Part shown: positions 24,206 through 35,630 of the stretch, piece after piece
Numbering within the stretch: position 1 is the stretch's first letter
Layout of the letters: every line of letters begins with the position of its first letter
Source: Tragulus kanchil
Lineage: Eukaryota > Chordata > Mammalia > Artiodactyla > Tragulidae
Length of the DNA stretch: 64,000 nt
Direction of reading: 5' to 3'
Assembly: GCA_022376925.1 (NCBI GenBank)
Contig: JAIOJX010000025.1
Span: 144,977,301-145,041,300 of the forward strand
Notes under the pieces: generated by a model
Told to the model about the DNA's origin: nothing
Seen by the model: the letters and a program-made list of their open reading frames with translations, nothing else
Database searches by the model: none
Made by a program: the position numbers and the translations under genes

Positions 24206-26582
24206 TCCTCCTGTCCATTTAACCATGAGATAATTTCAGAATTGTAAGATGAGAGAAAATTTTTATTGGACAGATATGTTCTCATGAGGAAAAAATTTGC
24301 ATAGTTAAATCCTTTGTATCTGCTTACTATTTTCTTGAATATTTGAGTTCCTTGCTGCCTAAAGGACTTTACCCTTGTCTTTGCACACTGCTATTAGAGT
24401 AATACTTGTAGTGGGGGAAGGAGAGAGCCTGGGAAGAGGCCAGTATGACTAGAGATAAATGACTGAAATTTGACTTTAGTTGTCCCTGATAGAAGCCAGC
24501 AAAGTTTACACTGTGGGTGTTTTGTAGTCATTTGTTTAATTAGCTGAAGCTCCTAAGGGAAAATTTTATGAAATGGCAAACTCCCAAAAACTAATTTAAA
24601 TCTGTTTTTCTATGTATGACAGAATTTCATAATACAGAGATGTTAAGAAGGTACCAGTGAATAAAAGAACATAGGGTCAAAAGCAATATTTTACAGAGAA
24701 ATGTGCAAATAAGGTCTATAGGTTAAAATATTATTCACCTAAGAGAATTGAGGTACATGCTTGCAGGTGCCTAAGAAAATCATATTTTGGCTAAGAGAAT
24801 TTTTTCAACTCTCTCCACCCCACCCCTCACCCCCCACTTTCTTTTTGTCTGTGGATTTTTCTACATAGGTAAGTATGTAATCAAGTTTACATACTGTAAA
24901 CGGTTTTTTAAGCTATAAGATAATTCAGTTTTGGAACGACCATAGGCTATTAAGTCTTTGTCATCCTGCTTTAGTGCTTTCAGAGTTTAGATTTAGGTAA
25001 ATGGTTGATTGAAAAGGCTAGAAAACCAAGTTTTCTTTTTCATTTGGTTACAAAGGCATCAAAACAGTGTGAGTCATCCTCCTATGGGAGAAAACAGCAG
25101 CTGGCCAAAAACCCATCTCCTCAACTGTTCTTAGTTTAACAAAAAAAAAAAAAAAAAAAAAAAAACACTGTATCATTTAGAAAATCAAAGTCTTATTAAT
25201 CTGCCGATTCCAGTTGAATGAAATCCATCAGCTTTGTCATAATCCTAAAGCTAGAGGATGAGTTTATATAAACTCTAGTTGAAAGCAGTTTGTTTTTTTG
25301 TATGAAGCTGCATCATCTGCTGTTTTCAGTAGCTGATGAATTTTCTTGAAAGGATCAGCTAAATGGAAACTTGTACTCATGAATGCATATAGTCTACATT
25401 GAAGATGGAGTTTATACATTGGAGACTGGAGACAGGTGTTCCAGCACTGCTTCTATATGAGGTGTAACAGATTGCATTCAGTAGGAGGCTCTGAGGAAAT
25501 ACACATGAGAAAAAGAACAACTCATAATTCTTATGATTATTACCTCATTCGTACAAGTGCTGAATGATTCAAATAGAAAAAGAGCACCAGAGGTTTAAAC
25601 CTTTGAAAATGTGGGCCTAGGTGGGAAGGGTGTGTAGAAGAGACACAGAGAGACAGAATCACTGTTCACGCTTTGAAATTGTTACATTCCCTTCACTCTC
25701 AGAAGTTAAGTCTAGTTGGTGTCATTTCTAAATGTACAGATATAAACATATAGTTATGTAAAATTCGTTCAGCAGAGACAACTAGATGTCCAGTACTTCT
25801 GGCCTTTTCTTCTATGCCAAGGGAGCTCTCATTTGTAGGTAGACCTATGGTTACTGGAAATAAAAAGACTTCTGCTTATAGTTGAGATATGCCCTCACCA
25901 ACAGTACATAAATAGAGGTGATATGTGCAACTTCTAAGGAGTGTTTGTAGATGAAAGTAACATTCTCCTTCCCTTTTTAAAAATCCTTCCCACTGACTGG
26001 TTGCAGTATTCTAGAGGAGCCATTAGAGATTGCAGAGTAGACTCTTGCATTTTAAAGGAAGCAAAGAACATGATAGACGGTACTTGCTTGTATATTAGCC
26101 TCGGAAAACTGTTTTCTCTTGAGAAAGAAACAAAATGATCTCTTGATTTAGCCATTCTTATGTTGGATTTTCTATCACCAACATCTGAATCTCATCCTGT
26201 TATACTCTAGCATGAGATTCAATAATTATTTGACTAGTAGACCAGACCTATTACCAATTCAAGAGGGTCTCATTCTCCAAAATGCATAAAAATGTGGAAA
26301 TTATATTTTCATGTGTTTTCTCTTTCATCTTTGCTTTCTTGTTTTGCTATTCTAATTTTACTGATAGCCATTGCTTTCAAAAAAGATTTCAGGAAAAGAT
26401 TTAATTAAAGGCTATATATTTATTTGTTTTTGTACAAGTTGGGAAATGACTGGCTAAAAGTGATTAATGTCAATAAATCACTTTTTCATAGGGTGAACAT
26501 TACTGTTTTTAAGATATCCATTGTTGTAGCCATTGTATCCATTGCAGTTGTCCTTGCCTTTTCACAGAAACTCTTGTTTCTT
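24206..26582. other. Unassigned AT-rich sequence
   Basis: About 2.4 kb with no recognised gene or repeat family, apart from an A-tract at about 25141-25165. The overlapping opposite-strand frames at 25934-26155 show no motif. Confidence 0.5.
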
Positions 26583-26762
26583 TATATGGTGGCTCAGTGT
26601 TAAAGAATCTGCCTGCCAGTGCAGGAAACGCAAGTGTCTCAGGTTCAGTCCCTGGGTTGGGAAGATCCCCTGGAAGAAGAAATGCCAACTCGCTCCAGTG
26701 TTCTTTACTAGAAAATGCCATGGACAGAGGATCCTGGTGGGTTACCATGCAACTGAGCACAT
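26583..26762 (+). mobile_element. Bov-tA SINE, sense
   Basis: Head tatggtggctcagtgttaaa, then the B-box-like ggttcagtccc (about 26642), tgggttgggaagatcccctg, a tagaaaatgccatggacaga block and a shortened tail ending near gcaactgagcac. Confidence 0.9.
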
Positions 26763-26830
26763 GTGTGCATACCTTATATTCGTTCCAACTGCTCTTGCCT
26801 TCTTGCCAGATCTCTTCATCTCTTCATAGG

Positions 26831-26854
26831 GGTGTGTGTGTGTGTGTGTGTGTA
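26831..26854. repeat. (TG)n microsatellite
   Basis: About twelve uninterrupted TG units, close to the 3' side of the Bov-tA. Confidence 0.95.
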
Positions 26855-26864
26855 CTCTGATTGT

Positions 26865-26903
26865 ACTCCAATAAGAATTATATATTTAAATTCTTATTGG
26901 AGT
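26865..26903. repeat. Perfect foldback of an L1 3' end (15-bp arms, 9-nt loop)
   Basis: actccaataagaatt (26865-26879) is the exact reverse complement of aattcttattggagt (26889-26903), with atatattta between. The right arm is the start of the antisense L1 3' end that follows. The left arm reads like the same L1 terminus (TACTCCAATAA-type) in sense, so the terminus is present head to head. Confidence 0.9.
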
Positions 26904-27345
26904 GCAGTTGCTTTGCAATGTGTTAGTTCCAGGTATAGAGAAAAGTGAACCACTTATATATATAAGTATAGCCACTCTTCTTATTTTTTTAAGATCCTTT
27001 TCCAATATAGACTGTTAGCGTATTGAATATAGTTTTCTGTGCTAAACATCTGGTTCTTTTTAGTTACCTTTTTTTATGTATAATAGTGTATATATATATA
27101 ATACCCAATCTTCTAGTTTAGCCCTCTTCCACTTACCCCCTGATGACCATGTTAATTTTCTACACCCATAACTACTTCTGTTTTATACATAAGTTCATTT
27201 GTACCTTTGTTTTTAGAATCCACATATAAACCATTATCAAATATTTGTCTTTCTGTGTTTGACTTGACTCAGTCTGACAATCTCTAGGTACATCCATGTT
27301 TCTGCAAATAGCATGGTTTTGTTCTTTTTATTTGTGTTATTCCAA
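26889..27345 (-). mobile_element. Old L1 3'UTR/3' end, antisense (copied from 28121)
   Basis: Read on the minus strand, this is the 3' end of an older artiodactyl L1: an ATATTTG..AGATTGTCAGACTGAG-type block, then a region with a run of dinucleotide TA, and the terminal ACTGCACTCCAATAAGAATT. The plus strand shows gtctgacaatctctaggtac near 27274 and attcttattggagtgcag at 26890. The 27007-27345 part is repeated in duplication 5. Family assignment within L1 is uncertain. Confidence 0.8.
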
Positions 27346-29222
27346 GAGACTCAAGCTGCATCCATGACTTTTGAACTGTGTTCTTTGCCTTCTCTGACCA
27401 GCTCTCTCATTCCCTTGTGCTATGGCGTATCTCTTTCATGCTCAACAATACTGTGTGCAGTTCCTATTTACAAAAACAAGGGAATTATTTGTTCCTGCAG
27501 GACAGTTTTCTGTCTAGACTAGTGAGCGCATAGTAGTTACCCATTCAATACTAGGAAAGAAAATGGGATGGAAGATAGGCAAGAAGGAAGGGGCTGCATT
27601 AGAGCAAGCCAGCTTTCCTGTTTATGTTCATTAAAAATGTTATGTGAACAGGTATAGTCATCATATATTTTTGTAATAAGTGCAATAAACTTTTTATTAC
27701 AATTTGTTTTCTGATAGTTTAATTCTTGGCCTCTTAATTTTTTTAGACGTACATTCTCTTGGGATGCTTCCTTATCTCTTTTTTGGACAATTTCTTATAT
27801 GTAAAAGTAAACTCTTCATAACTAGAGATTACAAGCCCTATTATATTTTTCTCTTCTCTTGTATTTACAATTATCACTCTCTGCTGGGCTCTGTTTAATG
27901 ACTGAGAATTTTCTTAGTGGCAGTATAGACCTTAATGACAGAAGTCAATAGCTATTGTAGAAACTGTAGTGGTTTGGGGAAAATTGAAGTGTGGGATACA
28001 ATAAAGTACTTAATCTGAGACAGTGTAAATACTTACATAATGGGATAGAAACCAATTTTTGTGAGTAATTGCCTCCACCAGTTTTCTATTAATGTGTACT
28101 GTTCAGCTTTTTTTTAATTTATAGACTGTTAGCGTATTGAATATAGTTTTCTGTGCTAAACATCTGGTTCTTTTTAGTTACCTTTTTTTATGTATAATAG
28201 TGTATATATATATAATACCCAATCTTCTAGTTTAGCCCTCTTCCACTTACCCCCTGATGACCATGTTAATTTTCTACACCCATAACTACTTCTGTTTTAT
28301 ACATAAGTTCATTTGTACCTTTGTTTTTAGAATCCACATATAAACCATTATCAAATATTTGTCTTTCTGTGTTTGACTTGACTCAGTCTGACAATCTCTA
28401 GGTACATCCATGTTTCTGCAAATAGCATGGTTTTGTTCTTTTTATTTGTGTTATTCCAAGAGACTCAAGCTGCATCCATGACTTTTGAACTGTGTTCTTT
28501 GCCTTCTCTGACCAGCTCTCTCATTCCCTTGTGCTATGGCGTATCTCTTTCATGCTCAACAATACTGTGTGCAGTTCCTATTTACAAAAACAAGGGAATT
28601 ATTTGTTCCTGCAGGACAGTTTTCTGTCTAGACTAGTGAGCGCATAGTAGTTACCCATTCAATACTAGGAAAGAAAATGGGATGGAAGATAGGCAAGAAG
28701 GAAGGGGCTGCATTAGAGCAAGCCAGCTTTCCTGTTTATGTTCATTAAAAATGTTATGTGAACAGGTATAGTCATCATATATTTTTGTAATAAGTGCAAT
28801 AAACTTTTTATTACAATTTGTTTTCTGATAGTTTAATTCTTGGCCTCTTAATTTTTTTAGACGTACATTCTCTTGGGATGCTTCCTTATCTCTTTTTTGG
28901 ACAATTTCTTATATGTAAAAGTAAACTCTTCATAACTAGAGATTACAAGCCCTATTATATTTTTCTCTTCTCTTGTATTTACAATTATCACTCTCTGCTG
29001 GGCTCTGTTTAATGACTGAGAATTTTCTTAGTGGCAGTATAGACCTTAATGACAGAAGTCAATAGCTATTGTAGAAACTGTAGTGGTTTGGGGAAAATTG
29101 AAGTGTGGGATACAATAAAGTACTTAATCTGAGACAGTGTAAATACTTACATAATGGGATAGAAACCAATTTTTGTGAGTAATTGCCTCCACCAGTACTA
29201 TACTATTAATGTGTACTGTTCA
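27007..29222 (+). repeat. Tandem direct duplication 5 (unit about 1114 bp)
   Basis: Copy A (27007-28106) and copy B (28121-29222) are shifted by 1114, with 14 bp of T-rich filler (cttttttttaattt) between. The copies differ near their ends: ttttctattaatg at 28082 versus tactatactattaatg near 29195. The unit starts inside an L1 fragment and ends in unassigned DNA. The 69- and 64-codon frames in it are duplicated with it and look fortuitous. Confidence 0.97.
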
Positions 29223-31219
29223 GTACACTTTTATAATACTTACTGGCATTACATTATTTTATCAGTGATTTTTCATTATTTAGTGGCAAAACTTTATATT
29301 TATATAGTGTCTCTATTAAAAAGTATATACTTGCTCATGTAAGACATATTAAAAAGTAAAAAAAGAGTAAAATTAAAAATTATTCATATATGCACTTCCC
29401 AGAAATTACCAATGGTGCCATCTTAGTGTATGGCCACCATGCCTTCTCTTCTGTTTGTACAGGAAACATTCGTGTACATTCTTTTTTGCAGTCTATTTTA
29501 TTAACTTCAAAATAAGTCATGAAAAAAAGTTTGCATCAACAAATATTTTTATATTTATGTTGGCATGATATTTCATTTGTATGGGTATAATTAACTTTTC
29601 TCATATTATGAGATACTTAGGATAATTTCAATTAGTTCATATTATAAATAGCACTGCAATGAATATTCTTGTAAAGTGTGTGATCATATCATTTATGCCC
29701 ATCTGTGATTGTGTCCTTAGACTAAGCTCCTTGGTAATGAAGTTCTTGGATAAGCAAAATGCTACATCTTTTAAAATATTCATTGACAGTTGTCCTCCAG
29801 AAATGTTGCACTAATATACAATCTAAGTAGGGCTTTTCCTTAAGTCTCACCAACTCTTTAGAGCCACTTAGAAAAATGTTTAACAGTTTAAGGATAGAGG
29901 GGTGTGTGTGTGTTTCTCTGTGTGTGTCTGTGTGTGTGTGTCACCTGAAAGTGGATAGTGTGCTTCCTGTATGAAGAATTGTTAAATTTTTTATGATAGA
30001 ATTCTCTTGCTTAAAAGTACCAGCTGGGAATTTATGTTAAATGAAATAATATTTGTATATTAAATAGTAGTAAATAGAATGGAAGAATATTTTAAACCGT
30101 GTACTGTATTTAAAATTTTGTCTTATTTTTGGTTTCAAACTATAGTAGAAACTGTAGTGGTTTGGGGAAAATTGAAGTGTGGGATACAATAAAGTACTTA
30201 ATCTGAGACAGTGTAAATACTTACATAATGGGATAGAAACCAATTTTTGTGAGTAATTGCCTCCACCAGTACTATACTATTAATGTGTACTGTTCAGTAC
30301 ACTTTTATAATACTTACTGGCATTACATTATTTTATCAGTGATTTTTCATTATTTAGTGGCAAAACTTTATATTTATATAGTGTCTCTATTAAAAAGTAT
30401 ATACTTGCTCATGTAAGACATATTAAAAAGTAAAAAAAGAGTAAAATTAAAAATTATTCATATATGCACTTCCCAGAAATTACCAATGGTGCCATCTTAG
30501 TGTATGGCCACCATGCCTTCTCTTCTGTTTGTACAGGAAACATTCGTGTACATTCTTTTTTGCAGTCTATTTTATTAACTTCAAAATAAGTCATGAAAAA
30601 AAGTTTGCATCAACAAATATTTTTATATTTATGTTGGCATGATATTTCATTTGTATGGGTATAATTAACTTTTCTCATATTATGAGATACTTAGGATAAT
30701 TTCAATTAGTTCATATTATAAATAGCACTGCAATGAATATTCTTGTAAAGTGTGTGATCATATCATTTATGCCCATCTGTGATTGTGTCCTTAGACTAAG
30801 CTCCTTGGTAATGAAGTTCTTGGATAAGCAAAATGCTACATCTTTTAAAATATTCATTGACAGTTGTCCTCCAGAAATGTTGCACTAATATACAATCTAA
30901 GTAGGGCTTTTCCTTAAGTCTCACCAACTCTTTAGAGCCACTTAGAAAAATGTTTAACAGTTTAAGGATAGAGGGGTGTGTGTGTGTTTCTCTGTGTGTG
31001 TCTGTGTGTGTGTGTCACCTGAAAGTGGATAGTGTGCTTCCTGTATGAAGAATTGTTAAATTTTTTATGATAGAATTCTCTTGCTTAAAAGTACCAGCTG
31101 GGAATTTATGTTAAATGAAATAATATTTGTATATTAAATAGTAGTAAATAGAATGGAAGAATATTTTAAACCGTGTACTGTATTTAAAATTTTGTCTTAT
31201 TTTTGGTTTCAAACTATAG
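29070..31219 (+). repeat. Tandem direct duplication 6 (unit 1074 bp)
   Basis: Copy A (29070-30144) abuts copy B (30145-31219) without filler and with a junction microhomology of about three bases (tag). I see no substitution between the copies. The first 150 bp of copy A is the end of duplication 5, so that segment occurs three times (27957, 29071, 30145). Each unit includes an interrupted TG-type microsatellite (about 29901-29941 and 30975-31015). No gene. Confidence 0.97.
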
Positions 31220-31239
31220 TAGCTGTTACTTGTAACTCT

Positions 31240-31692
31240 GAAACCACATGCATTTGTTTCCTAAGGCGGCCATCTCCATGTATTTTAATGGCTTAAAACA
31301 AAAGAAATTTGTTCTCCCCATAATTCTAGAACCAAGAAGTCCAGAGTCAAGATGTCAGATGGATGATAATCCCTTCAAAGCCTCTAGGACAAGATCCTTT
31401 ATTGGCTCTTAGCTCCAGGAGTTTCTTAGCTAGACAGCATAATTCCAGTCTCTGCCTCCAGCTTCACATGCTGTCCTCCCTGTGCGGCTGCATCTCTTAA
31501 TGCCAGTCAAAAAAAGAAAATGATAAATGCCAGGAAAGTTAGGTTCAGTGCCCACCCTTCACTGGTATGACCGCATCTTAACTTGACTACACATGAAAAG
31601 ATTTTTTTTTTTTATAATAACTAAGCCCACATTCATACAGGGTCAGGACTTTAGCCAAGCTCTCTTTGCAGGATGCACTTTAACCCATAATC
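31240..31692 (-). mobile_element. MLT1-like ERVL-MaLR LTR, antisense
   Basis: Antisense MLT1-type landmarks: a ttgtttcctaaggcggccat end, tggcttaaaacaaaagaaat, ttctagaaccaagaagtcca, tctctgcctccagcttcac, tatgaccgcatcttaacttg, ggtcaggactt and cttta-acccata. This is a long-dead solitary LTR of an endogenous retrovirus-like element with no internal coding sequence here. Its 3' two-thirds is repeated at 32516-32799 by duplication 7. The exact subfamily is not determined. Confidence 0.75.
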
Positions 31693-33613
31693 CCATATAT
31701 TTTAAGATGTCTACAGTAAATTATTATCTATTTTGATAATTATGCAAGAGAAGTTATTATCTGTAGGTCAGTACATTTACTAGTATTACTTCATACAAGG
31801 AAACATTAATTAAGTGACCAAACATTTTTATCCTAGGACTATTTTCTGTTCCAGAGACTCTCTTATATGCAAATAAGAGGAAAATTAAAATACACTGATA
31901 TCACAAGTGACTAGGTTGTGACAAAGGGCAGTGAAGAAAATTTCAGCCCATTCAGGCCTCTGTTCATCCCAGTATTTAGAGAAGTGCTTCACAAAGCTGG
32001 CCAAATACTTCAAAATAATGGAATCAACTGGCATAAATAGAAAGTATATATATTGAAACAAGTTCAGCTTTTAATAATATACAGTAAATTTATAGTAATA
32101 ATCAGTTTCTTCTAGTCAAAAGTCTTAGCCACTGTTGCAAAAATTTAATTTTTAGCTGGCCCAAATTTCTTTTTTTATCTCTCCTTTAAGTTCTATCGAT
32201 CCTTTTCTCTTCTTTGAAAAAAACAAACAAATCTTTTTTCTCACAACTTTTGTCGAGTCACTTAGTCATCTCTGACTCTTTGTGACCCCATGGACTGCAG
32301 CACACTAGGCTTCCTGGTCTTCATCCAACCATCTCATCCTCTGTACTTTTTTTTTTTAATCAGGGCACTTGCTACTATTTAAAAAAGCAGTATCTGCTTA
32401 TAGCGATGCTCAAATTTCACTTTAAATTCAATGATATTAGCAGTGTATTACCAATGAAGTATTGTTTCCTTAGAGCAGTGATTTCTAAATGCTGTCTGCT
32501 GTATTTTTGGTTACTTTAGCTCCAGGAGTTTCTTAGCTAGACAGCATAATTCCAGTCTCTGCCTCCAGCTTCACATGCTGTCCTCCCTGTGCGGCTGCAT
32601 CTCTTAATGCCAGTCAAAAAAAGAAAATGATAAATGCCAGGAAAGTTAGGTTCAGTGCCCACCCTTCACTGGTATGACCGCATCTTAACTTGACTACACA
32701 TGAAAAGATTTTTTTTTTTTATAATAACTAAGCCCACATTCATACAGGGTCAGGACTTTAGCCAAGCTCTCTTTGCAGGATGCACTTTAACCCATAATCC
32801 CATATATTTTAAGATGTCTACAGTAAATTATTATCTATTTTGATAATTATGCAAGAGAAGTTATTATCTGTAGGTCAGTACATTTACTAGTATTACTTCA
32901 TACAAGGAAACATTAATTAAGTGACCAAACATTTTTATCCTAGGACTATTTTCTGTTCCAGAGACTCTCTTATATGCAAATAAGAGGAAAATTAAAATAC
33001 ACTGATATCACAAGTGACTAGGTTGTGACAAAGGGCAGTGAAGAAAATTTCAGCCCATTCAGGCCTCTGTTCATCCCAGTATTTAGAGAAGTGCTTCACA
33101 AAGCTGGCCAAATACTTCAAAATAATGGAATCAACTGGCATAAATAGAAAGTATATATATTGAAACAAGTTCAGCTTTTAATAATATACAGTAAATTTAT
33201 AGTAATAATCAGTTTCTTCTAGTCAAAAGTCTTAGCCACTGTTGCAAAAATTTAATTTTTAGCTGGCCCAAATTTCTTTTTTTATCTCTCCTTTAAGTTC
33301 TATCGATCCTTTTCTCTTCTTTGAAAAAAACAAACAAATCTTTTTTCTCACAACTTTTGTCGAGTCACTTAGTCATCTCTGACTCTTTGTGACCCCATGG
33401 ACTGCAGCACACTAGGCTTCCTGGTCTTCATCCAACCATCTCATCCTCTGTACTTTTTTTTTTTAATCAGGGCACTTGCTACTATTTAAAAAAGCAGTAT
33501 CTGCTTATAGCGATGCTCAAATTTCACTTTAAATTCAATGATATTAGCAGTGTATTACCAATGAAGTATTGTTTCCTTAGAGCAGTGATTTCTAAATGCT
33601 GTCTGCTGTATTT
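31409..33613 (+). repeat. Tandem direct duplication 7 (unit 1107 bp)
   Basis: Copy A (31409-32506) and copy B (32516-33613) are shifted by 1107. The join reads gtatttttggttactttagc, where the true continuation (33609 onward) reads gtatttgttactgagc, so the filler resembles a noisy version of it. The unit contains part of the MLT1-like LTR, unassigned DNA and a BovB tail. Confidence 0.97.
32255..32342 (-). mobile_element. BovB tail fragment, antisense (copied at 33362-33449)
   Basis: gagtcacttagtcatctctg, gactctttgtgaccccatgg and ccaaccatctcatcctctg are the antisense BovB 3' landmarks, with an internal deletion between the first and last blocks. Confidence 0.85.
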
Positions 33614-34359
33614 GTTACTGAGCTTCACTTAGTGTCAAGTTCTCTCTATCATTAGGATGGATTATGTGTGTTCTGCTTTTCTGTAAGAAGAGTATTTTAT
33701 ATATGTATCTGTTTTTTGGAGACGTGGTTCAAAAACTGGATCTTCCTTCTTTTCATTGGGCACAGACTGGCATATTGTAACTCTTCCTAGGTAACCTTAT
33801 TCAGCACTCACACTGTACCAGTCATTGGGGGTCTTTTTAATCTATTTAATATAGAAGTTATGTATGTAACCTTTAGAAACAGTTCTGCATCTTCTTGTTC
33901 TCATGTCTGATTTTAATTCTACTTAGTTAAGTTTTCAATTCTTTCTTGCAAAGATTATGCTCATTTAATATCTAAATGCCAGCTGCAACTTTATTTCTTA
34001 CAAAGAGCAAATGCAATCAACATAACCAAACACATTTAGTTTATTCTTAATTTGAGGACTGCTTAAAATATTTTCATACTCCAGTAAACATTGTCATGGG
34101 TATTTTAGGTATAAACACATCACATGTAAACAGAATGCTTCTGCAAAGCAGATTGACTTGAAAAATGTCCCCTTGAATTTTAATGGCATAGTATAGCATA
34201 TTTGGATAGATAGTTGGCATTGTTTTATTTTCCTAAATTCTCCTACTTGGACATCAGGACCTTAACTCTTAATATATACATAGTATCCTCTGATCCAGGT
34301 TTTGATGAAAACAAGGAATTTTTTAACTCAGAAAAGTGGATGGTCAATTCATATTCTCT
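33614..34359. other. Unassigned AT-rich sequence
   Basis: No gene or repeat recognised. Confidence 0.5.
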
Positions 34360-34540
34360 TAATATTTATTGGGCACATGCCATGGGCCACATGTACTCTG
34401 CTTATTAGTGATTATTATCTCCTCTTATCCTCACAATAATTATTATCTCCTTTTATCCTCACAATAATTCTGAATTATTATTTTTTTCCATTTTAAAGAT
34501 ACAGACACTGAATTGTAAAGAAAGTAAATGAATGCATTTT
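34360..34540 (+). mobile_element. MIR SINE with an internal 28-bp tandem duplication
   Basis: atatttattgggcacatgcc is followed by a tcctcacaataat block and ccattttaaagatacagaca, in MIR order. A 28-bp unit (attattatctcct ... cacaata) occurs twice in tandem at 34411-34438 and 34439-34466 with one mismatch. That lengthens the element locally and is unrelated to the 1.1-kb duplications. Confidence 0.72.
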
Positions 34541-34849
34541 ATTTCCTAGTTTTAAATTTATTATTCAATTTGCTAAATATTTATCATCACTTAAATATAA
34601 AGAGTAGAATGGGCTTGATATCAGACTTTAGATTTTCTTAACATCATTGTATGGTAAACTTAACTTCAGTGACTAAGTTAATAGTTCTGATCCATTTTAG
34701 ATCCTTTGTCCTAGTTGTGTTCTAGGCTAAAGAGTTTCCAATTATGCAGCCAAATTGGATTGTTAATAACAGAAAATTGCCAACATAATGGTGCTAGCTT
34801 TCTGGGATCTTTCCAGATAGAGTTTTTCTTTGCAGCATTTTGATCTTAA

Positions 34850-35630
34850 AGAAGATACAGACCATAAATGCTGGAGAGGGTGTGGAGAAAAGGAAACTCT
34901 CTTGTACTGTTGGAAGGAATGTAAATTGGCATAACCACTATGGAGAACAGTATGGAGTTTTCTTAAAAACCAGGAATAAAACCACCATGGGACCCAACAA
35001 TCCCAATACTAAGCATATACCCTGAAGAAACCATAACTGAAAAAGACACTTGTACCTTAATATTCATTGCAGTACTATTTGCAGTAGCCAGCACACGGAA
35101 GCAACCTAGATGTCCATCACCAAATGGATGGGTAAAGAAGTGTGGTACATATATATAACAGAATATTACTCAGCCATGAAAAGAAACACATTTGAGCCAA
35201 TGCTAATGAGATGGATGAACACAGAGCCTATTATACAGAATGAAGTAAGTCAGAAAGAAAAACATATATATTAACACATATAGATGGAATCTAGAAAGAT
35301 GGTACTGATGAGCCTATCTGCAGAGCAGCAGTGGATATGCAGACATAGAAAACAGACTTATGGATATTCTGGGGGAAGAAGGTGGGACAAACTGAGAGTG
35401 CAGCTTTGAAACATGTACATTACCATATGTAAAACAGATAGCCAGTGACATTTTGCTATATGACGCAGGGAACTCAACTCCAGTGCACTATGACAACCTG
35501 GGAGGTGGGATGGGGTGGGAGGGCTTTAAGAGGGAGGGGACATATGTATACCCATGGCTGATTCATGTTGATATATGTGGAAGACAGCACAGTATTGTAA
35601 AGCAATTATCCTCCAATTAAAAATAAATCA
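34850..35630 (+). mobile_element. Older L1 3' end, sense (partly copied at 36302-36770)
   Basis: Starts in the C-terminal ORF2 region (accataaatgctggagaggg, the Cys-motif region in all mammalian L1s). It continues through atattactcagccatgaaaa and a G-rich 3'UTR stretch (about 35508-35545) to an A-rich end, aaagcaattatcctccaatt, at 35601-35620. ORF2 codons are degraded. Its A-rich end served as the target site of the young L1 that starts at 35631. Confidence 0.88.
35614..35626. repeat. 5' target-site duplication of the young L1
   Basis: caattaaaaataa occurs here, again at 36754-36766 (only because of duplication 8) and directly after the L1 poly-A tail at 48473-48485. The exact 13-bp match on both sides of the element is the mark of target-primed insertion. 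Confidence 0.9.
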
